Shown in pieces: positions 37,347-48,536 of a DNA stretch of 64,000 nt. The notes under the pieces were generated by a model, which saw only the letters and a program-made list of their open reading frames with translations, was not told where the DNA came from and searched no databases. Each line of letters begins with the position of its first letter. The first letter of the stretch is position 1. The translations under genes and the position numbers were made by a program. The DNA comes from Paulownia fortunei (taxonomy: Eukaryota > Streptophyta > Magnoliopsida > Lamiales > Paulowniaceae): the NCBI GenBank assembly GCA_019321725.1, contig CM033110.1, positions 21,073,278 through 21,137,277 on the forward strand. Reading direction: 5' to 3'.

Positions 37347-37634
37347 ATGGCAGTTAAAACACATTTTCTACAAACAGTCATATTTCTTTGGCTGATAGTT
37401 TCTTGCTCAGCAGTTGATCATTCGGGGGCCGATAATAAGCATGTTAAGGGCATGAAGCAGATCAAAGGAGAGCTGCCAATGCTAAGAAAGAAAGATCAGA
37501 TCATGCATGGAAATTCCAGGAGGAACAGGAAACAATTTTCTAGAAAATATATGCCTGGCCTGGATAAAGCAAAAATGGATGATTTGAAAGCCACGGCTCC
37601 TGGCCATAGTCCAGGCATAGGACATGCTGGATAA
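37347..37634 (+). CDS. Divergent CEP peptide hormone precursor 5 (cluster copy E)
   Basis: Intronless 95-residue precursor. Signal peptide about 1-22 (core TVIFLWLIVSCSA). The G-R-x-L motif that follows the signal in the other four copies is missing. The middle is very basic (RRNRKQFSRK at about 58-67). The CEP domain is residues 79-93, DLKATAPGHSPGIGH, with the tail Ala-Gly. Position 4 is Ala instead of the Pro that is usually hydroxylated, position 3 is Lys instead of Arg or Gln, and position 2 is Leu instead of Phe or Tyr. The second half, PGHSPGIGH with Pro7 and Pro11, is intact. It is probably a real gene (intact frame, signal peptide, TATA box), but receptor activity may be altered. Confidence 0.9.
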   Translation: MAVKTHFLQTVIFLWLIVSCSAVDHSGADNKHVKGMKQIKGELPMLRKKDQIMHGNSRRNRKQFSRKYMPGLDKAKMDDLKATAPGHSPGIGHAG

Positions 37635-38365
37635 AATAATTGGATATGATGTTCAAACTGCTGTTGTTGTTGTCTTTGCTGTTCCTTTTTCCCCTTTTTT
37701 TTTTTTTTTTAGCTTTTCCCTGAATTGGAAAAGCTTTGATGATTTAGCCTTTCTTTGTAAGGTTCTGCTACTTGAAGACTTTGTTTTTTTCGATTTCCAC
37801 TTTGGGATCGAGGTTGGACTTTTGTTGTTGTGAGGAAAATTTCTGTCCTGTGAATATTTTGTTATGTTTCTCAATTTGGTAAGTTTAGTTGGTTGGCTGG
37901 AAAATGACCTTAAAGTTTAATGGGCATGAAGAACTGCACTAGAAAGAGCCGAAAAGGGCATCAAGATTTGAAAAATGCATTTATTGGCTTTATAATTCAA
38001 GGAAATTTATGAAAACGGGCATATTGTGTAGTGGTTTTACATCCACTATGTTCAAATAATTGAGCTGCAGCAAGAATAATGTAAAGTTTTGTGAACAAAG
38101 ATTGATTGAAGATATTAGTGCTTGCTCGAATGTTTGTGGATCTGAGGTTTGTTACATGGGTGCAGGGATGGAGCAAGAAAATAAAAATTGGGATCGATTT
38201 TTTTTTCTCTTTTAAAAAATAGATAAAGAAGTATTTTTCATTATTTAAGAGAATTTTTTTTTAAAATTTAATAATTTTTCAAAATTTATACTAAGTTTAA
38301 AAATGAGTTGGAGGGTGGCCGCTGCTGCCAGTCCTAGCTCTTTCCGTGCCTGCAATAACTGATTG

Positions 38366-38480
38366 TGGGCTTTAGCACTTTCTTTTGTAAAAGAGCTCAA
38401 ACTGTAAGCTTTCCAATTCAATATTTTGAAAATAACTGATGGGCTTCTTAGTCAGGATAGGCCCACATTCAGTGGGCCCA
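38366..38480. promoter_or_regulatory. Site II-like motif cluster downstream of CEP copy E
   Basis: TGGGCT at 38366-38371 and 38440-38445, GGCCCA at 38460-38465, and GGGCCCA at 38473-38479. The spacing resembles TCP-binding promoter clusters, but no adjacent gene was found. Confidence 0.3.
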
Positions 38481-39189
38481 TGAGCCAGATTACAATGACT
38501 ATTTGGTTTATTGGAAGGATGTCCAGTTACAGAACAAGCATTACAATTTACTGATGGAGGCAACTCACAACAGTATGACAACACAAAATATAATGGTGAA
38601 ATTTCAATAAAGAAGACTATTAAGTTATTCCTCAAATAACTTAATTTAGAAGGCATTCTGTGAAAAAATTCAGAGTCACTTAACTGTATCTTTTTAAATA
38701 GAAATATTTAATAGGAAATTAATAATTGCAATAAATTTCGGTTCATACTCTCACTACACATTAACCAAATTATTTCTCACTTTCTAATTTTTCCTAATTT
38801 TTCTAATTTTATATCCCCAAACTTCCTTTTTTTTTTCTTTCAGTATCTAACTAAATTATAACACAGTCAAACAATTTCATCCAAAGATATAAATTGGACA
38901 CTAAATCAATATACACATTTAAATATTTTTTTCCCACAATTAATAAAAGAAAAAAGAGCTGGAAAAGGTGTTTGTTCCTTTTTCTACTTTCAAAAAGCAA
39001 AAAATGAAGGGCAGTAGCAGTAGGTCACCATCCAAGCAAAGTGCCAGTCATGAAATTTGGAGTGGGTCCCACTGTTGACAGTCCAATTTGCATCGTCCAT
39101 CCAGCAATCGTCCCATCGTTGTCGCAGCCACCACAGGATTACGAATCGTGGCAAATCCTATCATGGGCCCCACATAATTTGGAGCAGTT

Positions 39190-39460
39190 TAACTTTTAAG
39201 CGGCACGCGCGTTAAAAGTCTAACGGCCGCTTTCACTTAATTTCTCCCAGCCTAACGGAGCCACCGTCCAGGTAACATGAGAATCTGACTCCGCCACCTA
39301 GTTTTTGACGTTTACCGTTAGTGGCAGACCGATTAGTAGATTATCCGTCAGGCAAATTCCGTGGCTCTGCCTTTTCTTGTCCCTCCTCCTGCCCACGCGT
39401 ACCATTTGCTGCCAAGGAAACTGTGGCTACGCGCTGCTAGGGTTTTGGGCTTTCAAGTTT
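39190..39460. promoter_or_regulatory. Orphan promoter-like island with MSA-like and telo-box motifs
   Basis: TAACGG occurs at 39221-39226 and 39253-39258, and its complement CCGTTA at 39315-39320; these match the core of mitosis-specific activator elements bound by three-repeat MYBs. A telo-box-like TAGGGTTTT lies at 39439-39447. The base composition is clearly richer in G+C than both flanks, and no gene follows. Confidence 0.35.
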
Positions 39461-40934
39461 CAAGTTTTATCACCCATCTTAATGTTATGAATACATTTTA
39501 ATATAAATAGTATTTGAATAACTAAAAATACTAAATTATTTTTATAATGTTACGATTAGTAGTTATTAAAATTTATTGTTACTATATTATTATTTAAAAA
39601 AAATTACTTTTGAGAAAAAAAAATCACTCAACAAAATAATTTTTTTACAACATTGATTTACAAAAATAAAATAATAAATTTAAATTCGCAGAAATCTGAA
39701 TTTGTTCCTGGCATAGTGGAATATTGGCGCGTGGGTTGTCGCCCTTCAGACAAAATGTCCTCGTACGTGTGTGTGTGTTTTCTTTTTTAAATTGAAGAGT
39801 GCCCTATTACGTATCACGTACTATTTTTGAATTGGGGGGCATACGTTTATTAAGTATTATTAGAGTTGGGACCTTGCCTATTCCAAATTGATCAGCTAAA
39901 TATGATCTCTTTAATATATTTTTTGAGATAAATATTCTAAATATATAATTGATTTAGAGTTAGAAACGGAGGAGTAGAAAAAGTATGCAATTTTTATTTT
40001 TCTAATTGGTACTCCATTTTCTTCAAAAAAAAAAATTTTTTTTTTATTAGCTATTGTTATTAATTTCTTCAAATTCAAATCTTGTTTCTTTCACTTTTTT
40101 ATGTTAAATTTGTGTATTGTCAACATATATATTAACCAATCCTTTGGAATCCCACAAAATTTAATTTACAACATTTAATTAGAAGCAATATATTCAAAAT
40201 TGGAACACACAATTTTGCTCAAAACAAAGTCGTTGACAACAATTCTTGCACGACTTTCGAGACATGTCTTGTATTATCAATTTTAATGAAGTTGGAGCAT
40301 TTTCCTACTAAAACAAATGTATGTCGTATATATAATTATACGAGAAATTAATGTTATTATATCACTGGACTGATTATAGGAAGTGGGTTAAAAATCTTTA
40401 ACAAAATGATTACGTTGTAGATTAAGAAGTTTTTTTTTCTCAAATTTAATAAAAAAAAAAAGAAAAGAGAAAACTCGTAGGGAGTGTCTACTTCCAAAAT
40501 TCAAATCCTATTAGACTACTTATCCATAACCGTATACACTCGTTAAAGATGAAACATCATCATCAACAAAAAAAGTTTTAGGCTAATAAATCTATTGAAG
40601 ATGATTTAGATATTAATTAAGGGCTAAAATAGTCCTTTAAGTCTTAATACAAACAGCTCTCCACTTTGGACAGATATAAACAGCTAAATTCCTATATTGG
40701 GAGTGCTCGTAAATTGGGAAATTAATTTTTACTGCCATAGCCGTTCACGTGAGTTGGAAAATACGTGCATGGCGTTCTCAAGTCTTTTATTTTATTTTAT
40801 TTTTGTTCATTTATTATTTTATTGGATTTTTTTTTATATTTTGCAAAAAAAAAAAAATCTATTAAACCCAAAAAAATTAATTGGAGTTGCAAACTAATTT
40901 TAGGTACGTCAATGAAGTTTCTATGTCCTGTCTA

Positions 40935-40987
40935 TTTTTTTATGAGAAAAAAAAATCAATTTTTTTATGAGAAAAAAATAATCAATT
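40935..40987. repeat. Short tandem repeat
   Basis: Two copies of ttttttatgagaaaaaaa followed by atcaa, about 26 bases each. Confidence 0.7.
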
Positions 40988-42374
40988 TTTTCTTAAACAC
41001 AAACTTCAATAGGGTTAAAGAAAAAAATTCAAACATGGTATATTCGAACGATCTATAGTTATATATTTAACTTTGGACATTTAAATTGTATATTAGACTA
41101 AATTTCAAACAATTCACGATATTTTTGGGAATAAGAAAAAAAGCTTCATAAATTGATTGCGAAAAAAAGGTTATAACATTAATACGATCCTATCAATAGT
41201 CTATATAACGACAACACAATCATGTTCGCTCAAATAAAAGAATTAATAAATTGCTTTAAAAAGTATGCGAAATTCAATGCATCAGATTCACTCGAAACCA
41301 TTTTTTATCATTAGAAATAATAGAATAAATAGATAAAATTTAAAATTTTGCTACATTATCCTGTAACCCTTTTCCACTTATCCTTGTGTTGTGGTATCTG
41401 GCATCTCACTAAGAAATCAAATCATTCAATATAGGGGAAAACAAATGATTAAAAAATGTCGATATAAACCAATCATAGCCAAAAACCTTTATTCTTTTTT
41501 GATATATAAGAATCCAGTAGTGTGTCAATTTAGTGGCCATAAAATAGCTAAACCTAGAAGAATATTTCATGCACGACCCACCACCTAAATCAAGGCATTA
41601 TTAGTTCCTTCCCTTGTATACTTCTACAAAACCTATTTCACTAGGAAATTTTGGATGTGCCATTTCCTAGCAAATCACCACAATATTTTTCCATCATCTT
41701 TGATTTTTGAGAATTTTGATTTCTCTTCTTCCTTTTATGCCCTCCAAGTAATAGAAAAGGGGACTAGTTATTTGTCAAATCTTTAATTTTCATATACAAA
41801 AATGTTTAAAAATTCAATCATGACGCGTTAATTTTTGTTTTATTATTATGTTGTTATCTATTGTTAATCCAGATATGAACACATTAAGAACGTGAACGAC
41901 TTTTTATCTCCAACTCATCATATTTTATGACAATCAATACGTTACAACTCATATATTTCATCGATAGTTTAAATTACGAAAAAGGACTTATGATATCATA
42001 AATTAATTTATTTAAATCCTAACTGAATCAACAAAATAAGTCTTCACGCTTCATTCAACGCTCTATATATCAAATTTTCCTGTCTTAACTTATATTTAAA
42101 ATCCTCACCTAATCGCAATTAGTTAAAATCATCATATGCAACGGCTAGGGCAAAAGAGTAACTTCACTTAGAGGGGGTCATTTCTTTCTCCTTTTATTTT
42201 TTTACTCTTTCGTCCTCCAAGGCCATTCATTCGTTGTTTATCAGGTGTGTGTTCATTTCTGTATTAGCATACATTTTTTGGGCTGAAATCCAAAGCCCTA
42301 AAAATTCTACAAATCCCAGAGAGGCAAAAGAAATTTTAATGTATAAAGTAGATGGTTGTTTTTGGCTCTGAGAA

Positions 42375-45300
42375 ATGGTATCTCAAACCCTAGTGATCAA
42401 AGCTCATAGACAGCAGCTCCTCCACATGTTCTACCTCCGGTAACTTCATCACTCGCTCTCATTTTTCCCAAACAATTTTTTCTTTATCTGTAAAAAAACT
42501 GTTTTACCACCTGTTCTTTCTTTCCTTTTCTTTTTCTTGTTTATTTCCTTCTAATCAGAACATTGTCAAATGTTTTTCCAATCATCCTCTGTAACGCTCT
42601 GGTGTCTAAGATAAAAAGAAGAAATATATTTTATCGGTGCTTATGTTCGGACAAGTTTAAAACGGAAAGCTTGCGGCTTACGACAAAAGTTTAATTTTAA
42701 GACGTTTTAGCTGAGTGTTTTTGTGATATACTATCATAAAGTGGCGTCAGACAATTTTCTGTTTATGGTAAGATTTTTTGGGAGCTTTTATCGATATTTA
42801 ACGGTGATGCTCCTTAATTCTATTCATAACTAGATTAATAATGATGCCACTGCACATTGCTGTCTATATGGAAAATTCTTGATGTTTTCTTCTATTATTC
42901 TCTTTCCATCAAAGAACTCCTCCTTTCTTAGTAATGGGTTTGTTTTTGTATTTAATGCAAAGGCAATTATGTGTTGTTAGCATTTGAAAAGTGCTACACG
43001 CAGTCTTTTTAATTCACGAATCAGTTACCTCAATTTTCAGTTTTTAATGTTCTTTTTTGTCTCGTTCTGACTTGATTTCCAGATAATGTTTACTGAGATT
43101 TCTTTTAATCTTTTTTCACATGATTAATAGCGGGTTTTGATTACTTTGGAAGCAGTACTGGTAGTAGCTCTCACTTCTACATTATTAGTGTTTTAAGGTG
43201 TTATTTTATCGTTCAAAGGACTTATGTAAATTCATCTTGATATCAGCTATTTTGTTCATCTTTTTTAGGGGACTCTTTTGCTCTGCCAAGGATTTTTACT
43301 TTTTGGTGGTTCTGTTGTCTGCTATTTTCATTCTTGTCACATGCAAGCAATGTTCAGTAAAGGAAGTGCAAAATCAGTTAGGATTTGAGGCGTGCAGGTC
43401 ATATAGGGGCAATTTTGATAACTCTCCAGATGTATTTAATGGTCATGTTGGTTCAGAATTGGTGTCAAGGCATTCTGTTCGGCAACCTAGTCTTGAAAAT
43501 GTATGTCCGCCTTCAAATTCATTTTGTTTCCCATCAACATTAACTGGGTTGGTAGATAATGAAATTGATGCTGAATCAGAGGCATCAGATGCTTCTGGGG
43601 TTCAATCCGAAGGTTTTTCATCTGGATTAAAGCAAATGATGAGTAACCTGAGCTGGTTACCTCACCATAGTATCTTCAGGTTCTTGGGTGGAAGAATTAT
43701 TTTGTGTTCTTTGTACCAGCAAGATGGTTTTCATGAATTTTCCTCTAGTGACGGTGACACCAAGAATGGCCAAAGAAATGATGTTTCTTCTTGTATAAGC
43801 CCATTATTTGACAAAAAAACTCACAGTTCAAAATCAGCGGAGAACACTGAGAGTGTCAAATTTAGCTTTTTGGATGGCTTGTCCACACCACCTGTGGAAA
43901 TAAAACCTTCTCTGCTAGATTGGGGGCATAAGAATATGTACCATCCTTCCTTAGCCTTTTTAACAGTGAAGAATGTAGATGCTGATAGTATTTTGAGTGT
44001 CTACGTTCCTTACAGCAGCGACTCACAGTTTTATCCATGCAATATGAGTGAAATTTTGTTGGCTCCTGGGGACATTGCATCAATATGTTTCATTTTTTTC
44101 CCTACACATCTTGGCTTATCCTCAGCTCAACTAGTTTTACAGACAAGCTTCGGTGGTTTCTTGATTCAGGCTAAAGGGTTTGCTGTTGAGTCACCTTATT
44201 TAATAAAGCCTCTTAGTGGCCTCGACATTTCATCCAGTGGAAGGTGGAGAAAGAATTTATCTTTGTTTAATCCTTTCGATGAAGCCCTTTATGTGGAGGA
44301 GGTAACTGCTTGGATATCCACTTCCTCAGGAAATACCTCCCGCTCATCAAAATCTATTTGCAGTACTCACAGGATGGAAGATTCCAGTGACTACAGTATG
44401 TTGAGTGCTAAAGACTGGTTGACTGTCGAAAGAGCTGAAGTTGGTAGACCACAAATTGCATTGAGGCCACATAAAAATTGGGAGATTGGTCCTCAAAAAA
44501 CAGAGACAATAGTGGAGTTAGATATTTCAGGCCATTTTGAAGGGAAAGTTTTTGCTGCTTTCTGTATGCAGTTGCTGAGATTTCCAAACAAAGAGATCGA
44601 TACTGTAATGGTACCTCTTGAGGCAGAACTGAGTCCGAATATTGCTCCAGATACAGGTCATGTTTCCTTATCTCTGGAGGCCTTAGTTCCATGCAATACT
44701 AACGGATCGATTGTTTCTCTGTCTGTCAGAAATGATGCTCCATATTTGTTGAGCGTTATCAAGGTGACCCAAGTAGGGGAAAATATAGCAACTTTTCAAA
44801 TCAAGTCTGTAGAAGGACTTATTCTTTTCCCCAATACCGTCACCCAAGTTGCTTTTTTTAATTATGCTCATCTGGAAACTCATGAAATAAACATGAAGTG
44901 CAAAATACTCGTACTGATTAATGAGACAAGGAGTTCTCAGTTGGAAATCCCTTGCATTGATATAATCAGTGTTTGCTCAGGGCGTCATTTAGATTCTTCT
45001 GTTGGATATACACAGGGCATCAACAATGTTGATTATATAAATGGAAGACACCGATTTTTCAGCAGCGGCATGCAGCCACCTTCTGGGATTAAGGTATATG
45101 AGATTCTGCTTCATGTTTCTTTCTCTGAAAGAATTTTTATTAGGTTAGTGCCTGATGACTTATTATTCAACAATAAAAGCAGTTTTTTTCATTTGTTTGT
45201 TGTGTTGCAAAAGTGATATATTCTACTTCTTGTACTGCCATGGTTGGTAGTTGGGTTTGCTCTGCTTTATATTGTTCACTTTTCAAATATGAAAACTCAC

Positions 45301-48300
45301 AAGAACTCAAGTGAGATCTGGAAGTTGCTTGTTAGATATTATGACTACCCCAGCTGCGAGAGGAATGAAATAAGAATATAGAGATAGAGTTCGACCAATG
45401 TTGGTTGTATGTTGCACCTTGAATTGATCAATAAAAAATATTTCAAATAGCTAATTGCGCATACCGTATGTGATGTTTGGAGCTAATATCTTTCATTAGG
45501 TTGATGACTTTTTTGCTGTAAGGAAGGATAAGAAAGGATGTATCGCATCACAAGTAATATACCAGTGTGATTTTGTGGATTAGCATGTGATACATAGGGC
45601 CATATTATGCCATATTATACTTTTCTGTATCTTTTCAGAGGGGTGGAGGTGGCAGGAGCAAGCATTTTGTAGCTCTTCAAAGATGTGATATTATATAAAG
45701 TTTCTGAAACACAAGATTTAGTGCATACATCAGGACTAGTAGAAACCATTTAACCTAACAATATCGAATTTCCCAAAGTTCGGTAGACTATATGCAAAAT
45801 TTGGTATTTCAAAACCTCCTTTTCTATAGTTTTCTCCTCTGAATTTGGGGCAAAAATTGTTGATTTGAAATTATAATCCAAAAAAGATCAACATTCACAA
45901 TAAGATTGATTATACTCCTTTGACTTTATCTATGTAAGTTTTCATTAATTATAAAATCTAATGTTCCAGAGATTCTTGAAACTTTGTATTAAGAAGCCTA
46001 CCCCTAGTATACTGCATTTTCACTTGGTAGTGAATTGCAATTTAGATTTAGTTCTTCATATTACATAGGTAATAGCAATATGATATAGATACTAGGAAAT
46101 TAGGCAGCTTTGAAGCATTGCTTCCCAGTGAGAGCAAGCATATGCCATTCCATTAGTGATCTTTCAACTCATACCAATAAAAGTTTAAGAAGACCAGACT
46201 CTTAGCATAATAAATATGGAATTGGTCAGGACATTGTGATGACCATTAAGTTGGTCGCAATTTGGCACCAAAAAAAATTAATCACCTGCAAGTGTGTGAC
46301 GTTGTTGTCTTTATGCAATATGCTTGTCTGTCTAGTTTCAATGTGATATCTTGAATTGTATCTTGTTGCCTTATTTAAATGATCTTTTTAATCAATTATT
46401 AATTTGATCAAGTGTTCTTTCAACAATCATTACATTTGTGTTAATCCTTATTTGAAGGTAGTGGATACAAGAGAAGCAGATGAATTGATACTGAGGAACT
46501 GGAAATCTCAAGCCACTGTGAGCTTCATGTCTGTTCTTGATAAGAATGAGCTACTATTTCCAATGGTTCTGGTTGGGAATTATTGTTCTCAGTGGATAGC
46601 TGTCAAAAACCCAAGCCAAGAACCAGTTGTAATGCAGCTTATTTTAAATTCTGCGGAAGTCATTGATAAGTGCAGGATTCCTGAGATGCTTTTACAACCC
46701 TCTTCATCCAGTGCTTTGGTGGGTAATAAATCAATTTCTCCTACAAGGTATGGTTTCTCGATAGCAAAAGATGCGCTGACCGAAGCTTTTATTCATCCAT
46801 ATGGTAGTGCAACTTTTGGTCCAATCCTCTTTCAACCTTCCAATAGATGTGAATGGAGAAGCTCAGCTCTGATTAGGAATAATCTCTCTGGTGTAGAGTG
46901 GTTATCTCTGCGAGGATTTGGAGGCTCACTTTCCTTGGTATTGCATGAGGGGTATGAACCTTTGCAGAGTTTAGAATTTAAGTTAAATTTGCCAACTCGG
47001 CTAAATTTTTCTTCTCCAGACACATTACACTCTATGGGAGGCAAAACTCCTTCCTGTTCTCAGCCCTTAACAAAAGATGTCTATGCCAAGAACATGGGAG
47101 ACCTTCCCCTGGAGGTCATACGAATTGAAGTTTCAGGGGCAGAATGTGGCTTGGATGGGTTTATTATACATAATTGTACTGGTTTTTCTCTTCAACCTGG
47201 AGAAACTGTAAAGCTTCATATATCATACCAGACTGATTTCACTGCAGCCACAGTACAGAGGAACCTTGAGCTGGCCTTGGCGACTGGCGTTCTAGTGATA
47301 CCTATGAAAGCAAGTATACCAATATGCATGCTTAGCTTTTGCAAAAGATCAATGTTCTGGATGCGGGTGAAGAAAGCTATGCTTGTGTTACTATTTGCAG
47401 CTTCTTTGCTGTATTTGATAGTTTTTCTCTTGTTTCCCCATGTAACCTTTGCATCTCAAGACTTCAAAAGTGGGAAAAACTCCTTTTCGTCTGTGATCCA
47501 TGCATTGAATTCTTTGCAAATGCGTTTTAATTTGAAAAACAGTGGTGCCATGTTCCCCCAAATGAATGGGTTCCTAAGATCAATTGCTCGAGAGGAGGCA
47601 TTGCTCTTGGAATCCGTCAGTAGATGTTCTGAAGGCCTTGCTTCTGACCAGGGAAATGGAAATTCATCTTCAGGACATCAGAAGCAAACTAACTCTCTGT
47701 TGGATACAGAACCAAAAACCAGATTAGCATCTGTCGTACTGTCTAGACCTTCATCAGTTGAGAACTTGGATATGCAAGACAAAATAGACTCACGAAACCT
47801 GAGGGTTAGAGTTGGAAAAGAGAAAGGAAGAAGGCGGAGGAAGAAAAAGAGTTCTGGTGCAGGAGTATTATTCTTCGAAGTTTCAAGCAGTCAGAGTGGC
47901 AATTCTACCCCATCATCACCTTTGTCACCAGGCACATCTACAACACCAAAACGACCATGGCCGGTGTCTCCTGGTATAGAGCAATCTGTGGAAGCTAGAA
48001 ACCCATTTTCTCAGGCACCACTCCAGCAAAGCGATAGAAGTAAATGCTCTGAACCTTCCTCTAAGGTCAATCTCTTGGATAATGAGGTTCCTCCCCGACG
48101 TGGCAACAACAATTGGGGCTCCTCTGCTCAAGAGAAGCCTAGTTTGACAAGGAATGTGGCTGGCAAAGCTGTTCTGCTGCCTTCTGCAACCTTTCCTAGT
48201 GCTGGTAGGGCTCTCCCACCTTGGACATGTCATTCTCCTTTCTTGGCTTCAACATCTACAATTGCTCCTCATGCACGAGCTCCTGGGACAAAACTTCAAA

Positions 48301-48536
48301 ACCAAAAAACTGGTGGACTTGAGGAAAAGATGGGTGTTGAGCAGAAATATACTTATGATATATGGGGGAATCATCTCTTTGGACTTCCTTTGACTTACCA
48401 GTCAAAAGAGGTATCTAGTAAACCTTCGTCTTCCATTGAGAACAATTCTGAGAGCTTCTTTGTAAGGGGTCCACAAACTCTCATGAAAAACTCTCTGCTA
48501 CAACCTGTACTTTCTGATATGGAGGGTAATGAATAA
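42375..48536 (+). CDS. TMEM131-like transmembrane protein
   Basis: Predicted 1,322-residue protein of the TMEM131-like family. Animal members bind secretory cargo at the ER/Golgi; the plant role is unknown to me. Three exons: 42375-42439, 43269-45093, 46458-48536. The first join is supported by frame (CG|G) and by the resulting MFYLRGLFCSAKDF, typical of plant relatives. An N-terminal signal anchor lies at about 31-46. A long lumenal region with TMEM131/PapD-like beta-sandwich repeats follows (for example, IKPSLLDWGHKNMYHPSLAF near residue 240). A transmembrane helix lies at about 937-957 (AMLVLLFAASLLYLIVFLLF). The cytosolic tail is Ser/Pro-rich with a basic cluster, KEKGRRRRKKK. An open stretch in front of exon 2 could give a shorter alternative product, but no good ATG begins it. 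The long uninterrupted frames argue for a functional gene. Confidence 0.88.

Larger units (their letters stand above)
37635..42374. other. Intergenic region between CEP copy E and the TMEM131-like gene
   Basis: About 4.7 kb. A run of TGGGCT/GGCCCA motifs lies at 38366-38480. A less A+T-rich, promoter-like island lies at 39190-39460. The rest is A+T-rich with a short tandem repeat at 40935-40987. The last 200 bases are the promoter and leader of the next gene. No protein-coding gene is supported. Confidence 0.55.

Noticed and set aside
43198..43268. Upstream extension of the large TMEM131-like open frame
   Set aside because: It starts without an ATG. The spliced exon at 42375-42439 gives the family-typical N terminus in frame.
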